Assembly: GCF_016464425.1 (NCBI RefSeq)
Contig: NZ_JADDKQ010000002.1
Coordinates: 62,001 to 126,000 of the forward strand
DNA: 64,000 nt
Origin: Actinotalea solisilvae
Lineage (GTDB): Bacteria > Actinomycetota > Actinomycetes > Actinomycetales > Cellulomonadaceae
Direction of reading: 5' to 3'
The notes under the pieces are model-generated. The model ran no database searches. It was not told where the DNA came from and saw only the letters and a list, made by a program, of their open reading frames with translations. Every line of letters begins with the position of its first letter. Within the stretch, counting starts at the first letter, position 1. The position numbers and the translations under genes are program-made. Below are positions 36,678 to 47,561 of this stretch, piece after piece.

Positions 36678-37839
36678 CCTCCTCCCCTCCTCCGACGCCG
36701 GCGACCTCACCGGCCTCACGGACCCCACCGGCCTGCTCACGCTCGGCTGGGACGACACCTGGTCGTCCGCGCTCGTCGCGGCCACCGACCTCGACCCGCC
36801 GCCCCACGAGCGCGTCGCGCGCGTCTGCCGCGCGGGCCGCGGCACGTGCGACGTCCTCGTCGCCGGCGCGTCCGGGCCGCGCACGCTGACGGCGGACTGG
36901 TCGCCTCCCCTCCGACGCGCCGTCGCGGCCGACCCGACCGCGGTCCCGGCCGCGGGCGACTGGGTGCTGCTCGACGGGACCGTCGACCAGGGCGGGCACG
37001 ACCCGGGCGACGGCGCTCGCCCGGGCGTCGCGCTCGTCCTGCCCCGCCGCACCGCGGTCGTCCGCGCCCAGGTCGCCGCCGGCTCCTCCCACGAGCAGGT
37101 CCTCGCCGCCAACGCCGACGTCGCCGCCGTCGTCGAGCCGATGGCGCCCGACGTCGACCTCGCGCGCGTCGAGCGCCTGCTCGCGCTCGCGTGGTCCTCG
37201 GGCGCGCGGCCCGTCGTCGTGCTCACCAAGAGCGACCTCGTCGCGCTGCCCGACGCGCTGCGCCGCGAGGTGGCCGACGTGGCACCGGGCGCCGACGTGC
37301 ACGCGGTCTCGGCCGCGGGCGACGTCGGGCTCGAGCCACTGCGCGCGCTGCTCGCGTCGGGCGCGACGGTGGCCCTGCTGGGGGCGTCCGGCGCGGGCAA
37401 GTCGACGCTCCTCAACGCGCTCGTCGGGACGGACGTCATGCGGACCAACGCCCTGCGGACGGACGGCAAGGGACGGCACACGACCGTGACGCGCGAGCTG
37501 CACCTGGCGCCCGGCGGCGGTGCGGTGCTCGACACCCCCGGCCTGAGGACCGTGGGCCTCGCGGGGCACGAGGCGCTCGACGACGTGTTCACGGAGATCG
37601 ACGAGCTCGCCGCGGGCTGCCGCTTCGCCGACTGCGCGCACGAGCACGAGCCCGGGTGCGCCGTGCTCGCCGCGGTCGAGGACGGCGACCTGCCGGAGCG
37701 CCGCCTGCTCAGCTACCGGAAGCTGCTGCGCGAGGCCGAGCACCAGGCCGCGCGCGTCGACGCCCGGCTCCGCGCGGAGGCGGCCGGCCGGATCAAGGCG
37801 CGGACCAAGGCGTACCGCCGCCAGCACGTCCGTCCCTGA
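36652..37839 (+). CDS. rsgA: Ribosome small-subunit-dependent GTPase A
   Basis: The 395-residue protein is a circularly permuted GTPase that matures the 30S subunit. An N-terminal OB-fold region is followed by G4 (LTKSDL), G1 (GASGAGKSTLLN), G3 (DTPGL) and a C-terminal zinc domain (CRFADCAHEHEPGCAV). The frame has no ATG or GTG before the conserved region, so the TTG at 36652 with GAAGGG about eight bases upstream is taken as start. The N-terminus is longer than in typical RsgA. Confidence 0.88.
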   Translation: MHAPHDRPDLLPSSDAGDLTGLTDPTGLLTLGWDDTWSSALVAATDLDPPPHERVARVCRAGRGTCDVLVAGASGPRTLTADWSPPLRRAVAADPTAVPAAGDWVLLDGTVDQGGHDPGDGARPGVALVLPRRTAVVRAQVAAGSSHEQVLAANADVAAVVEPMAPDVDLARVERLLALAWSSGARPVVVLTKSDLVALPDALRREVADVAPGADVHAVSAAGDVGLEPLRALLASGATVALLGASGAGKSTLLNALVGTDVMRTNALRTDGKGRHTTVTRELHLAPGGGAVLDTPGLRTVGLAGHEALDDVFTEIDELAAGCRFADCAHEHEPGCAVLAAVEDGDLPERRLLSYRKLLREAEHQAARVDARLRAEAAGRIKARTKAYRRQHVRP

Positions 37840-37850
37840 CGGCCACCGAT

Positions 37851-37886
37851 CCGCGCGAGGTCGCTGGAACCAGCGACCTCGCGCGG
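37851..37886. terminator. Hairpin between rsgA and leuA
   Basis: Seventeen-base perfect arms (37851-37867 and 37870-37886) with a two-base AA loop, between convergent genes. It is probably a bidirectional terminator. Confidence 0.75.
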
Positions 37887-37896
37887 AGGTCGGCGG

Positions 37897-39841
<1,945 letters not shown>

Positions 39842-39847
39842 CCGAGC

Positions 39848-39853
39848 ACTGTA
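39848..39853 (-). promoter_or_regulatory. Candidate -10 of leuL-leuA
   Basis: TACAGT, six bases, then GTG of the leader peptide. Confidence 0.45.
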
Positions 39854-39937
39854 CCCCGGCGCCGGAGGCGGACGCAGGTGCGCCCACGGGGGCGCACGTG
39901 AGGTGGCTCAGCCGTTGTCGGGCTCAGCGGTTCGGGC

Positions 39938-41557
39938 TCAGCGGTTCGGGTCGCACCAGACCTGACCCGCCGGACGGCCGCGGCCGCCGCACGTGTCGCC
40001 GAACTCCTCGTAGCCCGTGCCGAGGCCGGACTCGAGGAACAGGTCGTCGCACGCGACGTTGTCGCCCGCGGCGCACGCGTCCCAGAGGGCGTCGAGCGTC
40101 GGGTCGTCGCCGTAGGTGTTGGCGTCGCCGCTCGGGGCGGCCGAGGCGCACGACGTGCCGCCCTCGGTCGTGCCGCCGCACGTGTCGCCGAAGGTCTGGT
40201 ACTCCGAGCCCGAGGGTGCGGCGAAGTAGAGCTCGTCGCAGGCCTCGCCGTCACCGGCCGCGCACTGGTCGTGCAGCGCGTCGAGCGTCGGGTCGTCGCC
40301 GTAGGCGTTCGGCTCCTCGGTGCCCGTGCCGCCGTCGGTCCCCTCGTCCGTGCCCTCGTCCGTGCCCTCGTCGGTGCCGAACTCGGTGGTGCAGAAGGTT
40401 CCGCCGTCCGTGCGGCCGCCGCACGTGTCGCCGAACTCCTCGTACTCCGAGCCCGTCGGCGACTGCTGGTACAGGTCGTCGCACGCCTGCCAGTCCTCGT
40501 CGGCACACGCGTCGTAGAGGGAGTCGAGCTCGGGGTCCGAGCCGTACGTGCCGTCCGGCCCGAGCGAGCCGAGCACGCCGCGGATGACGAAGAACGCCGC
40601 GAGGCCGAGGACGAGGAGGCCGCCCACGATGCCGAGCACGATCCACAGCGTCTTGTTGCCACCCGACTTCGCCGGGGGCTGCCCGGGCTGGTAGCCGTAG
40701 CCCTGGGGCTGCGCGCCGGCCGGCGCGTACGCCGTCGCGGGGCCCTGCTGGCCGTACGGCTGCTGACCGGCGCCGTAGGGCTGCTGCTGGCCGTAGGGCT
40801 GAGGACCCGGCGCGGGCTGGCCCGGCGCCGTCGGCTGGCCGTAGGGCCGCTGCTGGCCGTAGGGCGGCTGCTGCCCGTACGGCGGCTGCTGGCCGTAGGG
40901 CTGCTGCGGCTGCTGCTGCTGCTGACCGTACGGCTGCTGCTGGCCCGCCGGCTGCTGCTGGCCGTAGGGCGCGGCCGCCCCGCTGGCCGCGGCGGGCTGG
41001 CCGTAGGGCGCCGGGGACGAGTACGGGGGCGCGGCCGAGGATGCCGGGGTCGACGGCGCGGACGGCGTCGTCGGCAGGACCTGCGTGCCGCCCGCCTGCG
41101 GGAGGACCTCGGTCTGCTGCTCGGTGGGCTGCTCGCTGGGCTGCTCGCTGGGCTGCTCGGTCGTCGCGGCCGCGGTCGGGGCGGTGCCCTCGGCCGGCGC
41201 ACCGGCGCCGGGCAGGACCTGCGTCTCCGCGTCGGACGGGCCGGTGCGGTCGCCCTCCCCGGTGCCGGACGTGGCGCCCGACGCGCCGTCGGCGGCCGCG
41301 GCGGACGAGGTGCCGCCCGGGACGCCGGTGACCAGGCGCGTCGGCGCCTCGGGCGAGGCCGAGCGCGCGGCGAGGGCGGCGTCGACGGACGCGTCGCCCA
41401 GGCCGCCGAGCCACTGCAGCAGGCCCGGGTACGCGGCGGGGTTCGAGGCGACGGCAGCCCGCAGGTCGGGCCGCTGGGCGGCGATGTCGGCGAGCACCTG
41501 CCCCGGGGTGCTCGGGTCCGCGGCCTGTGCCGCGGTGAAGCCTTGCGCGTCCGTCAT
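39938..41557 (-). CDS. LRV-like N-terminus, PYGQ-repeat, single-pass membrane protein with three Cys-rich repeats
   Basis: The 539-residue protein has four parts. An N-terminal variant-leucine-rich-repeat-like segment (LADIAAQRPDLRAAVASNPA) comes first. A Pro/Tyr/Gly/Gln-rich stretch with many PYGQ units follows (about 180-300), then one membrane helix (about 303-330). The outside domain has three repeats of 53-55 residues (337-389, 418-470, 481-535), each with the pattern YGDDPTLDAL, CAAGD, ACDxL, FGDTCGG and a final Cys: four Cys per repeat, probably disulfide-paired. N-terminus in, C-terminus out. Function is unknown. An LRV-like segment with a PYGQ linker suggests an assembly or sensor role. 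Confidence 0.75.
   Translation of the reverse strand: MTDAQGFTAAQAADPSTPGQVLADIAAQRPDLRAAVASNPAAYPGLLQWLGGLGDASVDAALAARSASPEAPTRLVTGVPGGTSSAAAADGASGATSGTGEGDRTGPSDAETQVLPGAGAPAEGTAPTAAATTEQPSEQPSEQPTEQQTEVLPQAGGTQVLPTTPSAPSTPASSAAPPYSSPAPYGQPAAASGAAAPYGQQQPAGQQQPYGQQQQQPQQPYGQQPPYGQQPPYGQQRPYGQPTAPGQPAPGPQPYGQQQPYGAGQQPYGQQGPATAYAPAGAQPQGYGYQPGQPPAKSGGNKTLWIVLGIVGGLLVLGLAAFFVIRGVLGSLGPDGTYGSDPELDSLYDACADEDWQACDDLYQQSPTGSEYEEFGDTCGGRTDGGTFCTTEFGTDEGTDEGTDEGTDGGTGTEEPNAYGDDPTLDALHDQCAAGDGEACDELYFAAPSGSEYQTFGDTCGGTTEGGTSCASAAPSGDANTYGDDPTLDALWDACAAGDNVACDDLFLESGLGTGYEEFGDTCGGRGRPAGQVWCDPNR
40341..40376 (-). repeat. Three 12-base tandem repeats inside the Cys-repeat protein gene
   Basis: CCCTCGTCCGTG occurs twice followed by a one-base variant, encoding the GTDE units of the linker between Cys repeats 1 and 2. 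It is a site prone to length change. Confidence 0.8.
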
Positions 41558-41680
41558 CGTCCGTCAGCCTTCCGGGGTGGTCTCGGACGCCTCGGCGGCG
41601 CCCCGCGGAGAACCGTAGCGCCGACGGGCCTCCCGCCGCTGCACCCACCGGCGCGTCATGACGGCGCGTCGCGCGCGACC

Positions 41681-43177
41681 TCAGACCGGCGGGAACACGC
41701 CCCAGTAGGCGAGGTTGAGCAGGAGCAGGACGGAGCCGCCCACCGCCGTCGCGAGCGTCCACTCGCCGGCGGTCGTCCGGGCCGCCGGCTCGGCCCGCAG
41801 CCGCCTCCCGTCGAGGATGCGGTACACCAGCACGACGCCGGCGACCACCGACGCGACCCCGAGCAGCCGCACGGTCAGCCAACCGCCCTGCACCACCAGC
41901 GGGTTCGTCCGGTAGTTCTGGGCGAGGTTCGCCACGACGAGCAGGTAGGCGACGAGCAGGAGGAGCGTCAGCACCGCGCCCGCGGCCATGGTGACGAGCG
42001 GGGTGAGCAGGCCGGGCGCGAGCGCCCGGACGCGCCGCCCCCGCAGACGGCGCACGCCCCACAGGACGGGGCCGACGAGCACCGCGACGAGCGCGGCGCC
42101 GAGCGCGGCGACGACCAGGTCGCCCTCCGCGAACCAGCGCGGGTGCTCGACGGGCGAGGCGACGAAGCGCTGGTACGGCTCGTCGCCGGCCACGCGCGGC
42201 GTCGCGTGCGCCGTGCCGGGGAGTCCCTGGACCCAGTCGCCGAGGTCGCGCGCGAACTCGGGCACCAGCGTGCCCTCGACCTTGATCCCGTGGTTCGCGC
42301 CCGCGTAGTAGCGGACGGTCCAGTCGGGGTTGCCGGCGACACCGAGGTCGTCGACGAGCTGCAGCGCCCCCTGCACGGTCGGCATCGCGGCGTCGCCCGT
42401 GCCGTAGACGACCAGCACCGGCTGGCGCATGCGCTGCTGGAACGGCCGCACCTGGAACCGCGTGTACTCGAAGCCGCCGCCCGGGAACTCCATGCCGACG
42501 AACCGCGGGATCGCCCGGAGCACCTCCACCGGGACGCCGGTGTTGCGCAGGTAGGAGTCCACCGCGAACGCCGCCTGCTGCCGCGGCGGCACGACGGGGG
42601 CGGCGACGAGCACGACGAAGGCGACCGCCGGGTTGTCCGCCGCCATGATCGGCACGACCCAGCCGCCCTCGCTCTCGCCGTACACCCCCACGCGGTCCGG
42701 GTCCACGCCCGGCAGCCCGCGCAGCAGCTGGACGCTGCGCAGGTAGTCGTTGGCCATGGCGGTGTAGTCCCGCGTGCGCGTCGAGTACGTGTCGAGCCGC
42801 TTGTTGGGCACCATCGCGACGACGCCGGCGCTGGCGAGCGCCTCGGCCTGCTGGACGAAGGCGTCCTCGAACTTCCCTGTGCCCGCGCCGTGGACGAAGA
42901 CGACGCCCGGGCGAGGGCCCTCGGCACCGACCGGCTCGCTGATCCGCGCCTCCACCTCGGTGCCCGCGAGCGTGACGGTGACGACGGAGGTGGCGACCTC
43001 GTACGTGCCCACCGGGTCCGCGTCCCCGGGACCGACCCCGCCGATGGAGGTGTCGGACGTCTCGACGTCGATGGTCTCGGTGAGCGGGACCGGGTCCCAG
43101 GACGGGCCGGAGACGGTGCCGAGGACGCCGAGCGCGACGACTGCCACGGCGCTGGTCAGCGCGATCCGGTACCGCAC
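41681..43177 (-). CDS. Alpha/beta hydrolase with N-terminal anchor and C-terminal membrane domain
   Basis: The 498-residue protein starts with one hydrophobic segment (about 5-22). An alpha/beta-hydrolase domain follows (FVHGAGTG oxyanion loop; nucleophile Ser169 in GESEGG; Asp262 in YGTGDAAMP; His296 in GANHG). It ends with about four membrane helices (345-495). The hydrolase part should lie outside the membrane. The catalytic triad is complete. The fusion to a multi-helix domain is uncommon for a simple esterase; the substrate may be a lipid or envelope ester. GTG is seven bases after TAGACT. Confidence 0.8.
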   Translation of the reverse strand: MRYRIALTSAVAVVALGVLGTVSGPSWDPVPLTETIDVETSDTSIGGVGPGDADPVGTYEVATSVVTVTLAGTEVEARISEPVGAEGPRPGVVFVHGAGTGKFEDAFVQQAEALASAGVVAMVPNKRLDTYSTRTRDYTAMANDYLRSVQLLRGLPGVDPDRVGVYGESEGGWVVPIMAADNPAVAFVVLVAAPVVPPRQQAAFAVDSYLRNTGVPVEVLRAIPRFVGMEFPGGGFEYTRFQVRPFQQRMRQPVLVVYGTGDAAMPTVQGALQLVDDLGVAGNPDWTVRYYAGANHGIKVEGTLVPEFARDLGDWVQGLPGTAHATPRVAGDEPYQRFVASPVEHPRWFAEGDLVVAALGAALVAVLVGPVLWGVRRLRGRRVRALAPGLLTPLVTMAAGAVLTLLLLVAYLLVVANLAQNYRTNPLVVQGGWLTVRLLGVASVVAGVVLVYRILDGRRLRAEPAARTTAGEWTLATAVGGSVLLLLNLAYWGVFPPV

Positions 43178-43184
43178 GGCCGGG

Positions 43185-43190
43185 AGTCTA
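43185..43190 (-). promoter_or_regulatory. Candidate leaderless -10 of the hydrolase gene
   Basis: TAGACT, seven bases, GTG. Confidence 0.45.
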
Positions 43191-43218
43191 CCGACGGCGC
43201 CGTCCCCGCCCGGCCAGG

Positions 43219-44181
43219 CTAGAAGCCGAGCCGGCGCAGCTGCTTGGGGTCGCGCTGCCAGTCCTTGGCCACCTTGACGTGCAGGTCGAGGTACACCCGG
43301 GCGCCGAGGAGGGCCTCGATCCCGCGCCGCGCGGTCGATCCGACCTCACGCAGGCGCGAGCCGCCCTTGCCGATGACGATCGCCTTCTGGCTGTCCCGCT
43401 CGACGAAGAGCTGGACGCGCACGTCGAGGAACGGCGGCTGTCCGTCGCTGCCGTCGCGGCCCGGACGGGGCGTGATCTCGTCGACGACCACCGCGAGCGA
43501 GTGCGGGAGCTCGTCCCGCACGCCCTCGAGCGCCGCCTCGCGCACGAGCTCGGCGACCATGACGGCCTCGGGCTCGTCGGTGAGCTCGCCGTCCGGGTAG
43601 AGCGCGGGGCCCGGCTCGAGGTGGCTCACGAGCACGTCGACCAGCGTGTCGACCTGGTACCCCTCCACCGCGCTCACGGGCACGACGTCGGCCCACTCCC
43701 CCAGGGCGGCGACCGCCATGAGGTGCTCCGCGAGCCGGCCCTTCGGCACGGTGTCGGCCTTCGTCGCCACGGCGACGACGGGCGTGCCCGCGCGGCCGCG
43801 CGCGAGGTCCGCGAGCTGCTGCGCGATCCACCGGTCGCCCGGCCCGACCCGCTGGTCGGCCGGGAGGCAGAAGACGACGACGTCGACCTCGCTGAGCGTG
43901 TCCCGCACGAGGTCGTTGAGCCGCTCGCCGAGCAGGGTGCGGGGCCGGTGCAGGCCGGGGGTGTCGACGAGCACCACCTGCGCGTCGGGCCGGTGCACGA
44001 TGCCGCGGATGACGTGCCGCGTCGTCTGGGGACGGCCGGACGTGATCGCGACCTTCTGCCCCACGAGCGCGTTGGTGAGCGTCGACTTGCCCGCGTTCGG
44101 GCGGCCGACGACGCACACGAAGCCGGACCGGAACGCGCCGGGCGCCGGCTCGCCCCCCGCGGGGCCGGACCGGTCGCTCAT
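43219..44181 (-). CDS. era: GTPase Era
   Basis: The 320-residue protein has G1 GRPNAGKST, G3 DTPGL, G4 TKAD and a C-terminal KH domain with IVIGKGGSRLREVG that binds the 3' end of 16S rRNA. It assists 30S assembly. The ATG overlaps the stop of the CNNM gene by four bases; it is the last gene of the phoH operon. Confidence 0.96.
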   Translation of the reverse strand: MSDRSGPAGGEPAPGAFRSGFVCVVGRPNAGKSTLTNALVGQKVAITSGRPQTTRHVIRGIVHRPDAQVVLVDTPGLHRPRTLLGERLNDLVRDTLSEVDVVVFCLPADQRVGPGDRWIAQQLADLARGRAGTPVVAVATKADTVPKGRLAEHLMAVAALGEWADVVPVSAVEGYQVDTLVDVLVSHLEPGPALYPDGELTDEPEAVMVAELVREAALEGVRDELPHSLAVVVDEITPRPGRDGSDGQPPFLDVRVQLFVERDSQKAIVIGKGGSRLREVGSTARRGIEALLGARVYLDLHVKVAKDWQRDPKQLRRLGF

Positions 44182-45503
44182 CGTGCTGCTCCTTGCGTCG
44201 GGGGTGCGGTGTCGGGGGCCCCGGCCGCCTCGGACCTGTCGGGCTCGGGGTCGCCGGTCGAGGTCGTGACCTCCGCGCGGCGCACGAGCAGCGTAGCCAC
44301 CTGGCGGCGGCGCCCCTCGACCCGGTCGGCCGTGAGCTCGAGGCCCGCGACGACCGCGCTCGAGCCCTGCAGCGGCACCTTGCCCAGGGCCTTCGCGAGC
44401 AGGCCGCCCGCGCTGTCGACGTCGTCGTCGTCGAGCGTGAGGTCGAAGAGCTCGCCGAGCTCGTCGACCGGCATCCGCGACGGCACGCGGTAGACCCCGT
44501 CGGCGACCTCCTCGACGTCGGGGGTCGAGCGGTCGTGCTCGTCGGTCAGCTCCCCGACGATCTCCTCGAGCGCGTCCTCGATCGTCACGAGGCCCGCGAT
44601 GCCGCCGAACTCGTCCACGACCATCGCCATGTGGAACGCACCCTGCTGCATCTCGCGCAGCAGGTCGTCGACGGGCTTCGACTCGGGCACGAACACGGGC
44701 GTGCGGCACAGGGCGTCCACCGGGTCGTCGTCCGACCCGCCGTGCAGGTACCCGTGGCGCACGACGTCCTTGAGGTAGAGGACGCCGAGGACGTCGTCGA
44801 CGGACCGTCCCACGACGGGCACGCGCGAGTACCCCGACCGCAGGAAGAGGGACATCGCCTTGCGCAGCGGCGTGCCGCTCGCGAGCGTGATCATGTCGGT
44901 GCGCGGCACCATCACGGCGCGCGTGATGGTCTCGCCGAGCTCGAGGACGGAGCGGAACATCTCGCGCTCCTCGTCCTCCATGTGCTCGGACTCGCTCACG
45001 CGGTCGACGATCTCCCGGAGCTCGTCGTCGGTGAGGTCGTGCTGGTCCGAGATGCCCGCGCCGGTGGAGCGCAGCGGCGCCGTCACCACGCGTGCGGCCG
45101 AGAGCAGGCCCGAGGTCAGCAGGAGCGTGCCGACGGGGTGCCGGCGGCCGAGCGTGCGCGGGACGTGCCGGACGAGCACGACGGCGACGGCCGTGACCAG
45201 GACGGCCGCCAGCACGAGGACCTGCCACCAGAGCAGGCCCGTCGCGGAGAGCGCGAGCGTCAGGGCCACCGCCGCGAACGCCTCGAGCAGGACGCGCACG
45301 AGCGCCGCCGCGCTCGCGGTCCGGTGGTGGTCGGAGGCGGTGCGCTGCAGGCGCCGTCCCGCGGGCGCGTCGGACGCGGCGAGGTCCGCGAGCGCGGACC
45401 GGCTGACGCGGAGCAGCGCGGTCTCCCCCGCCGACAGGAGCGCGGCGGGCACGACCAGGACCGCCGCGACGGCGAGCAGCGTGCCGACGGGCACGCCCGT
45501 CAT
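44178..45503 (-). CDS. CNNM/hemolysin-C-like transporter with CBS pair
   Basis: The 441-residue protein has an N-terminal membrane domain of about three or four helices (LSAGETALLRVSRSAL; VTAPLRSTGAG), then a CBS pair (AVMVPRTDMITL; VPVVGRSVDDVLGVLYLKDV; AMVVDEFGGIAGLVTIEDALE). A CorC/HlyC transporter-associated domain (PSRMPVDELGELFDL) follows. Such proteins take part in Mg2+/Co2+ efflux. The ATG overlaps the ybeY stop by four bases. The gene is regularly found between ybeY and era in actinobacteria. Confidence 0.92.
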   Translation of the reverse strand: MTGVPVGTLLAVAAVLVVPAALLSAGETALLRVSRSALADLAASDAPAGRRLQRTASDHHRTASAAALVRVLLEAFAAVALTLALSATGLLWWQVLVLAAVLVTAVAVVLVRHVPRTLGRRHPVGTLLLTSGLLSAARVVTAPLRSTGAGISDQHDLTDDELREIVDRVSESEHMEDEEREMFRSVLELGETITRAVMVPRTDMITLASGTPLRKAMSLFLRSGYSRVPVVGRSVDDVLGVLYLKDVVRHGYLHGGSDDDPVDALCRTPVFVPESKPVDDLLREMQQGAFHMAMVVDEFGGIAGLVTIEDALEEIVGELTDEHDRSTPDVEEVADGVYRVPSRMPVDELGELFDLTLDDDDVDSAGGLLAKALGKVPLQGSSAVVAGLELTADRVEGRRRQVATLLVRRAEVTTSTGDPEPDRSEAAGAPDTAPPTQGAAR

Positions 45504-45952
45504 CGTGCGGCGAGGAAGGTGAGCAGCAGCGTCCGCTGGAGCGCGAACATCTCCTTCTCCTCCTCGGGCTCGGCGTGGTCGTAGCCGAGCAGGTGCAGGA
45601 TGCCGTGCGTCGTGAGGAGCAGCAGCTCCTCGGTCGTCGAGTGCCCCGCGTCCCGCGCCTGCTTCGCCGCGACGTCGGGGCACAGGACGACGTCGCCCAG
45701 GAGGCCCGGGGGCGACGGCTCGCCGTCCGTGCCCGGGCGCAGCTCGTCCATGGGGAACGACAGGACGTCCGTCGGGCCGGGCTCGTCCATCCACTGCACG
45801 TGCAGCTCGGTCATGACGTCGACGCCGACGAGCAGGATCGACAGGTCGGTCTGCGGGTGGACGTGCATGGCGTCGAGCACGTGCCGGGCGAGGGCCGCGA
45901 ACTCGGCCTCGTCGACGACCGCGCCCGACTCGTTGTTGACCTCGATGCTCAC
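45500..45952 (-). CDS. ybeY: Endoribonuclease YbeY (rRNA maturation factor)
   Basis: The 150-residue metalloprotein has the three-His zinc motif THGILHLLGYDH and the DVLSFPMDE strand. YbeY takes part in 16S rRNA 3' processing and ribosome quality control. GTG at 45952 overlaps the phoH stop by four bases. Confidence 0.95.
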   Translation of the reverse strand: MSIEVNNESGAVVDEAEFAALARHVLDAMHVHPQTDLSILLVGVDVMTELHVQWMDEPGPTDVLSFPMDELRPGTDGEPSPPGLLGDVVLCPDVAAKQARDAGHSTTEELLLLTTHGILHLLGYDHAEPEEEKEMFALQRTLLLTFLAAR

Positions 45953-47070
45953 CCGTGCCCGCCCTGCCCGCCCCGGCCGTCGCGCCCGCCGTGGCCGTCC
46001 CTGCGCGCGGGCGCGCGCGTCTGGTCCCACGCCGCGTACGCGTCGATGATCGAGCCGACGAGCCGGTGGCGCACCACGTCCTCCGAGGTCAGTCGGCAGA
46101 ACGCGACGTCGTCCACGCCCGCGAGGATCTCCTCGACCACCCGCAGGCCCGACGTCGTCGCGCCCGGCAGGTCCACCTGCGTGACGTCGCCGGTGACGAC
46201 CATCTTGGCGCCGAACCCGAGGCGCGTGAGGAACATCTTCATCTGCTCGGTCGAGGTGTTCTGCGCCTCGTCGAGGATGATGAACGCGTCGTTGAGCGTG
46301 CGCCCGCGCATGTAGGCGAGCGGCGCGACCTCCACCGTGCCCGCCTCCATGAGCCGCGGGATCGAGTCCGGGTCCACCATGTCGTGCAGCGCGTCGTACA
46401 GCGGGCGCAGGTACGGGTCGATCTTGTCGCTGAGCGAGCCGGGCAGGAACCCGAGCCGCTCGCCCGCCTCGACGGCGGGGCGGGTGAGGACGATGCGGTT
46501 GACCTGCTTGGCCTGGAGCGCCTGCACCGCCTTGGCCATCGCCAGGTACGTCTTGCCGGTGCCCGCCGGGCCGATGCCGAACGTGATGGTGTGGCGGTCG
46601 ATCGCGTCGACGTACGCCTTCTGCCCGACCGTCTTGGGCCGGATCGTGCGGCCGCGGCTCGACAGGATGTTCTGGGTGAGCACCTCGGCCGGGCGGCTCA
46701 CCGTCGCAGCGGTGAGCATGCGGACGGACCGGGAGACGACGTCGCCGCTCAGCTCGGTGCCGCTCGCCGCGACCTCGAGCAGCTCGTCGAGCAGGCGCGC
46801 GACGAGCTCGACGTCCCCGGGCGGGCCCTGGAGCGTGATCTGGTCGCCGCGCGCGTGGATGCGGACCGACGGGAAGCCCGCCTCGACCGCCTTGAGGACC
46901 TCGTCGCCCGTGCCGAGCAGGGCGACCACCGGGAGGTGGGACGGGACGACGATGCGGTGCTCGACGTCGCCCCCGCCTGCGCCGTGCAGGCGTCGTGGGG
47001 ATGTGTCAGCCATGGGTTCGGCCGTCGGCCGGATCTCCTCGGGTGCGCTCGGTGGTGCCGCGACCCTCAC
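45949..47070 (-). CDS. phoH: PhoH-family ATPase
   Basis: The 373-residue protein (from GTG 47070; an in-frame ATG at 47013 is the alternative) has a KH-like N-terminal region and a P-loop domain with TFGIGPAGTGKTYLAMA, LTRPAVEAGERLGFLPG and Walker B FIILDEAQNTS. Its C-terminal tail is Gly/His/Asp-rich (GGRDGRGGQGGHG). It is linked by overlap to ybeY and probably acts with it in RNA metabolism. A TACGAT hexamer at 47104-47109 is a likely operon promoter. Confidence 0.93.
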   Translation of the reverse strand: MRVAAPPSAPEEIRPTAEPMADTSPRRLHGAGGGDVEHRIVVPSHLPVVALLGTGDEVLKAVEAGFPSVRIHARGDQITLQGPPGDVELVARLLDELLEVAASGTELSGDVVSRSVRMLTAATVSRPAEVLTQNILSSRGRTIRPKTVGQKAYVDAIDRHTITFGIGPAGTGKTYLAMAKAVQALQAKQVNRIVLTRPAVEAGERLGFLPGSLSDKIDPYLRPLYDALHDMVDPDSIPRLMEAGTVEVAPLAYMRGRTLNDAFIILDEAQNTSTEQMKMFLTRLGFGAKMVVTGDVTQVDLPGATTSGLRVVEEILAGVDDVAFCRLTSEDVVRHRLVGSIIDAYAAWDQTRAPARRDGHGGRDGRGGQGGHG

Positions 47071-47103
47071 GGGCCGGCGGCGGGCGTGACGTCCGCCGTG
47101 CTC

Positions 47104-47109
47104 ATCGTA
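47104..47109 (-). promoter_or_regulatory. Candidate -10 of the phoH-ybeY-CNNM-era operon
   Basis: TACGAT about 33 bases before GTG 47070. Confidence 0.4.
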
Positions 47110-47142
47110 CCGGCGGGCGCGCGGGGCGGCAGGGCAGGCAGC

Positions 47143-47493
47143 TCAGCCCGGCGACCAGCCGAGCCGCGTCCCGCCCAGCACGTGCCCGTGCACGTGCTCG
47201 ACGGACTGACCGGCCTCGGGGCCCGTGTTGAACACCAGCCGGAACTGCCCGCCCGCCTCCGCCTCGGCGACCTGCCGGCCCAGCGCGACGACGTCGGCGA
47301 GCAGGGCAGGGTCCGCCGCCGCGAGCGCGACCACGTCGGGGTGGTGCTCGCGCGGGACGACGAGCACGTGCAGCGGCGCGCGCGGGTCGATGTCACGGAA
47401 CGCGACCGCGCGGTCCGTCGTCGCGACGACGGTCGCGGGCACGTCCCCCGCGACGATGCGGCAGAACAGGCAGTCCGTGCGGTCCGTCGACAT
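47143..47493 (-). CDS. HIT-family nucleotide hydrolase (HinT-like)
   Basis: The 116-residue protein has the zinc-type CLFCRIVAGD start and the histidine triad HVHGHVLGG. HinT-type enzymes remove AMP from phosphoramidates such as lysyl-AMP. The ATG lies six bases after TAGCCT (47500-47505), so the mRNA is probably leaderless. Confidence 0.93.
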   Translation of the reverse strand: MSTDRTDCLFCRIVAGDVPATVVATTDRAVAFRDIDPRAPLHVLVVPREHHPDVVALAAADPALLADVVALGRQVAEAEAGGQFRLVFNTGPEAGQSVEHVHGHVLGGTRLGWSPG

Positions 47494-47499
47494 GCGGCC

Positions 47500-47505
47500 A
47501 GGCTA
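47500..47505 (-). promoter_or_regulatory. Candidate leaderless -10 of the HIT gene
   Basis: TAGCCT, six bases, ATG. Confidence 0.5.
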
Positions 47506-47561
47506 ACGCCGCGCGGCGGGTCGGGCTGCGACGATGGGAGGACCCGAGGAGAGGACCCGTC

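Noticed and set aside
40700..41000. CRISPR-like or microsatellite array in the PYGQ-coding stretch
   Set aside because: Repeats are irregular and in frame with a low-complexity protein linker.
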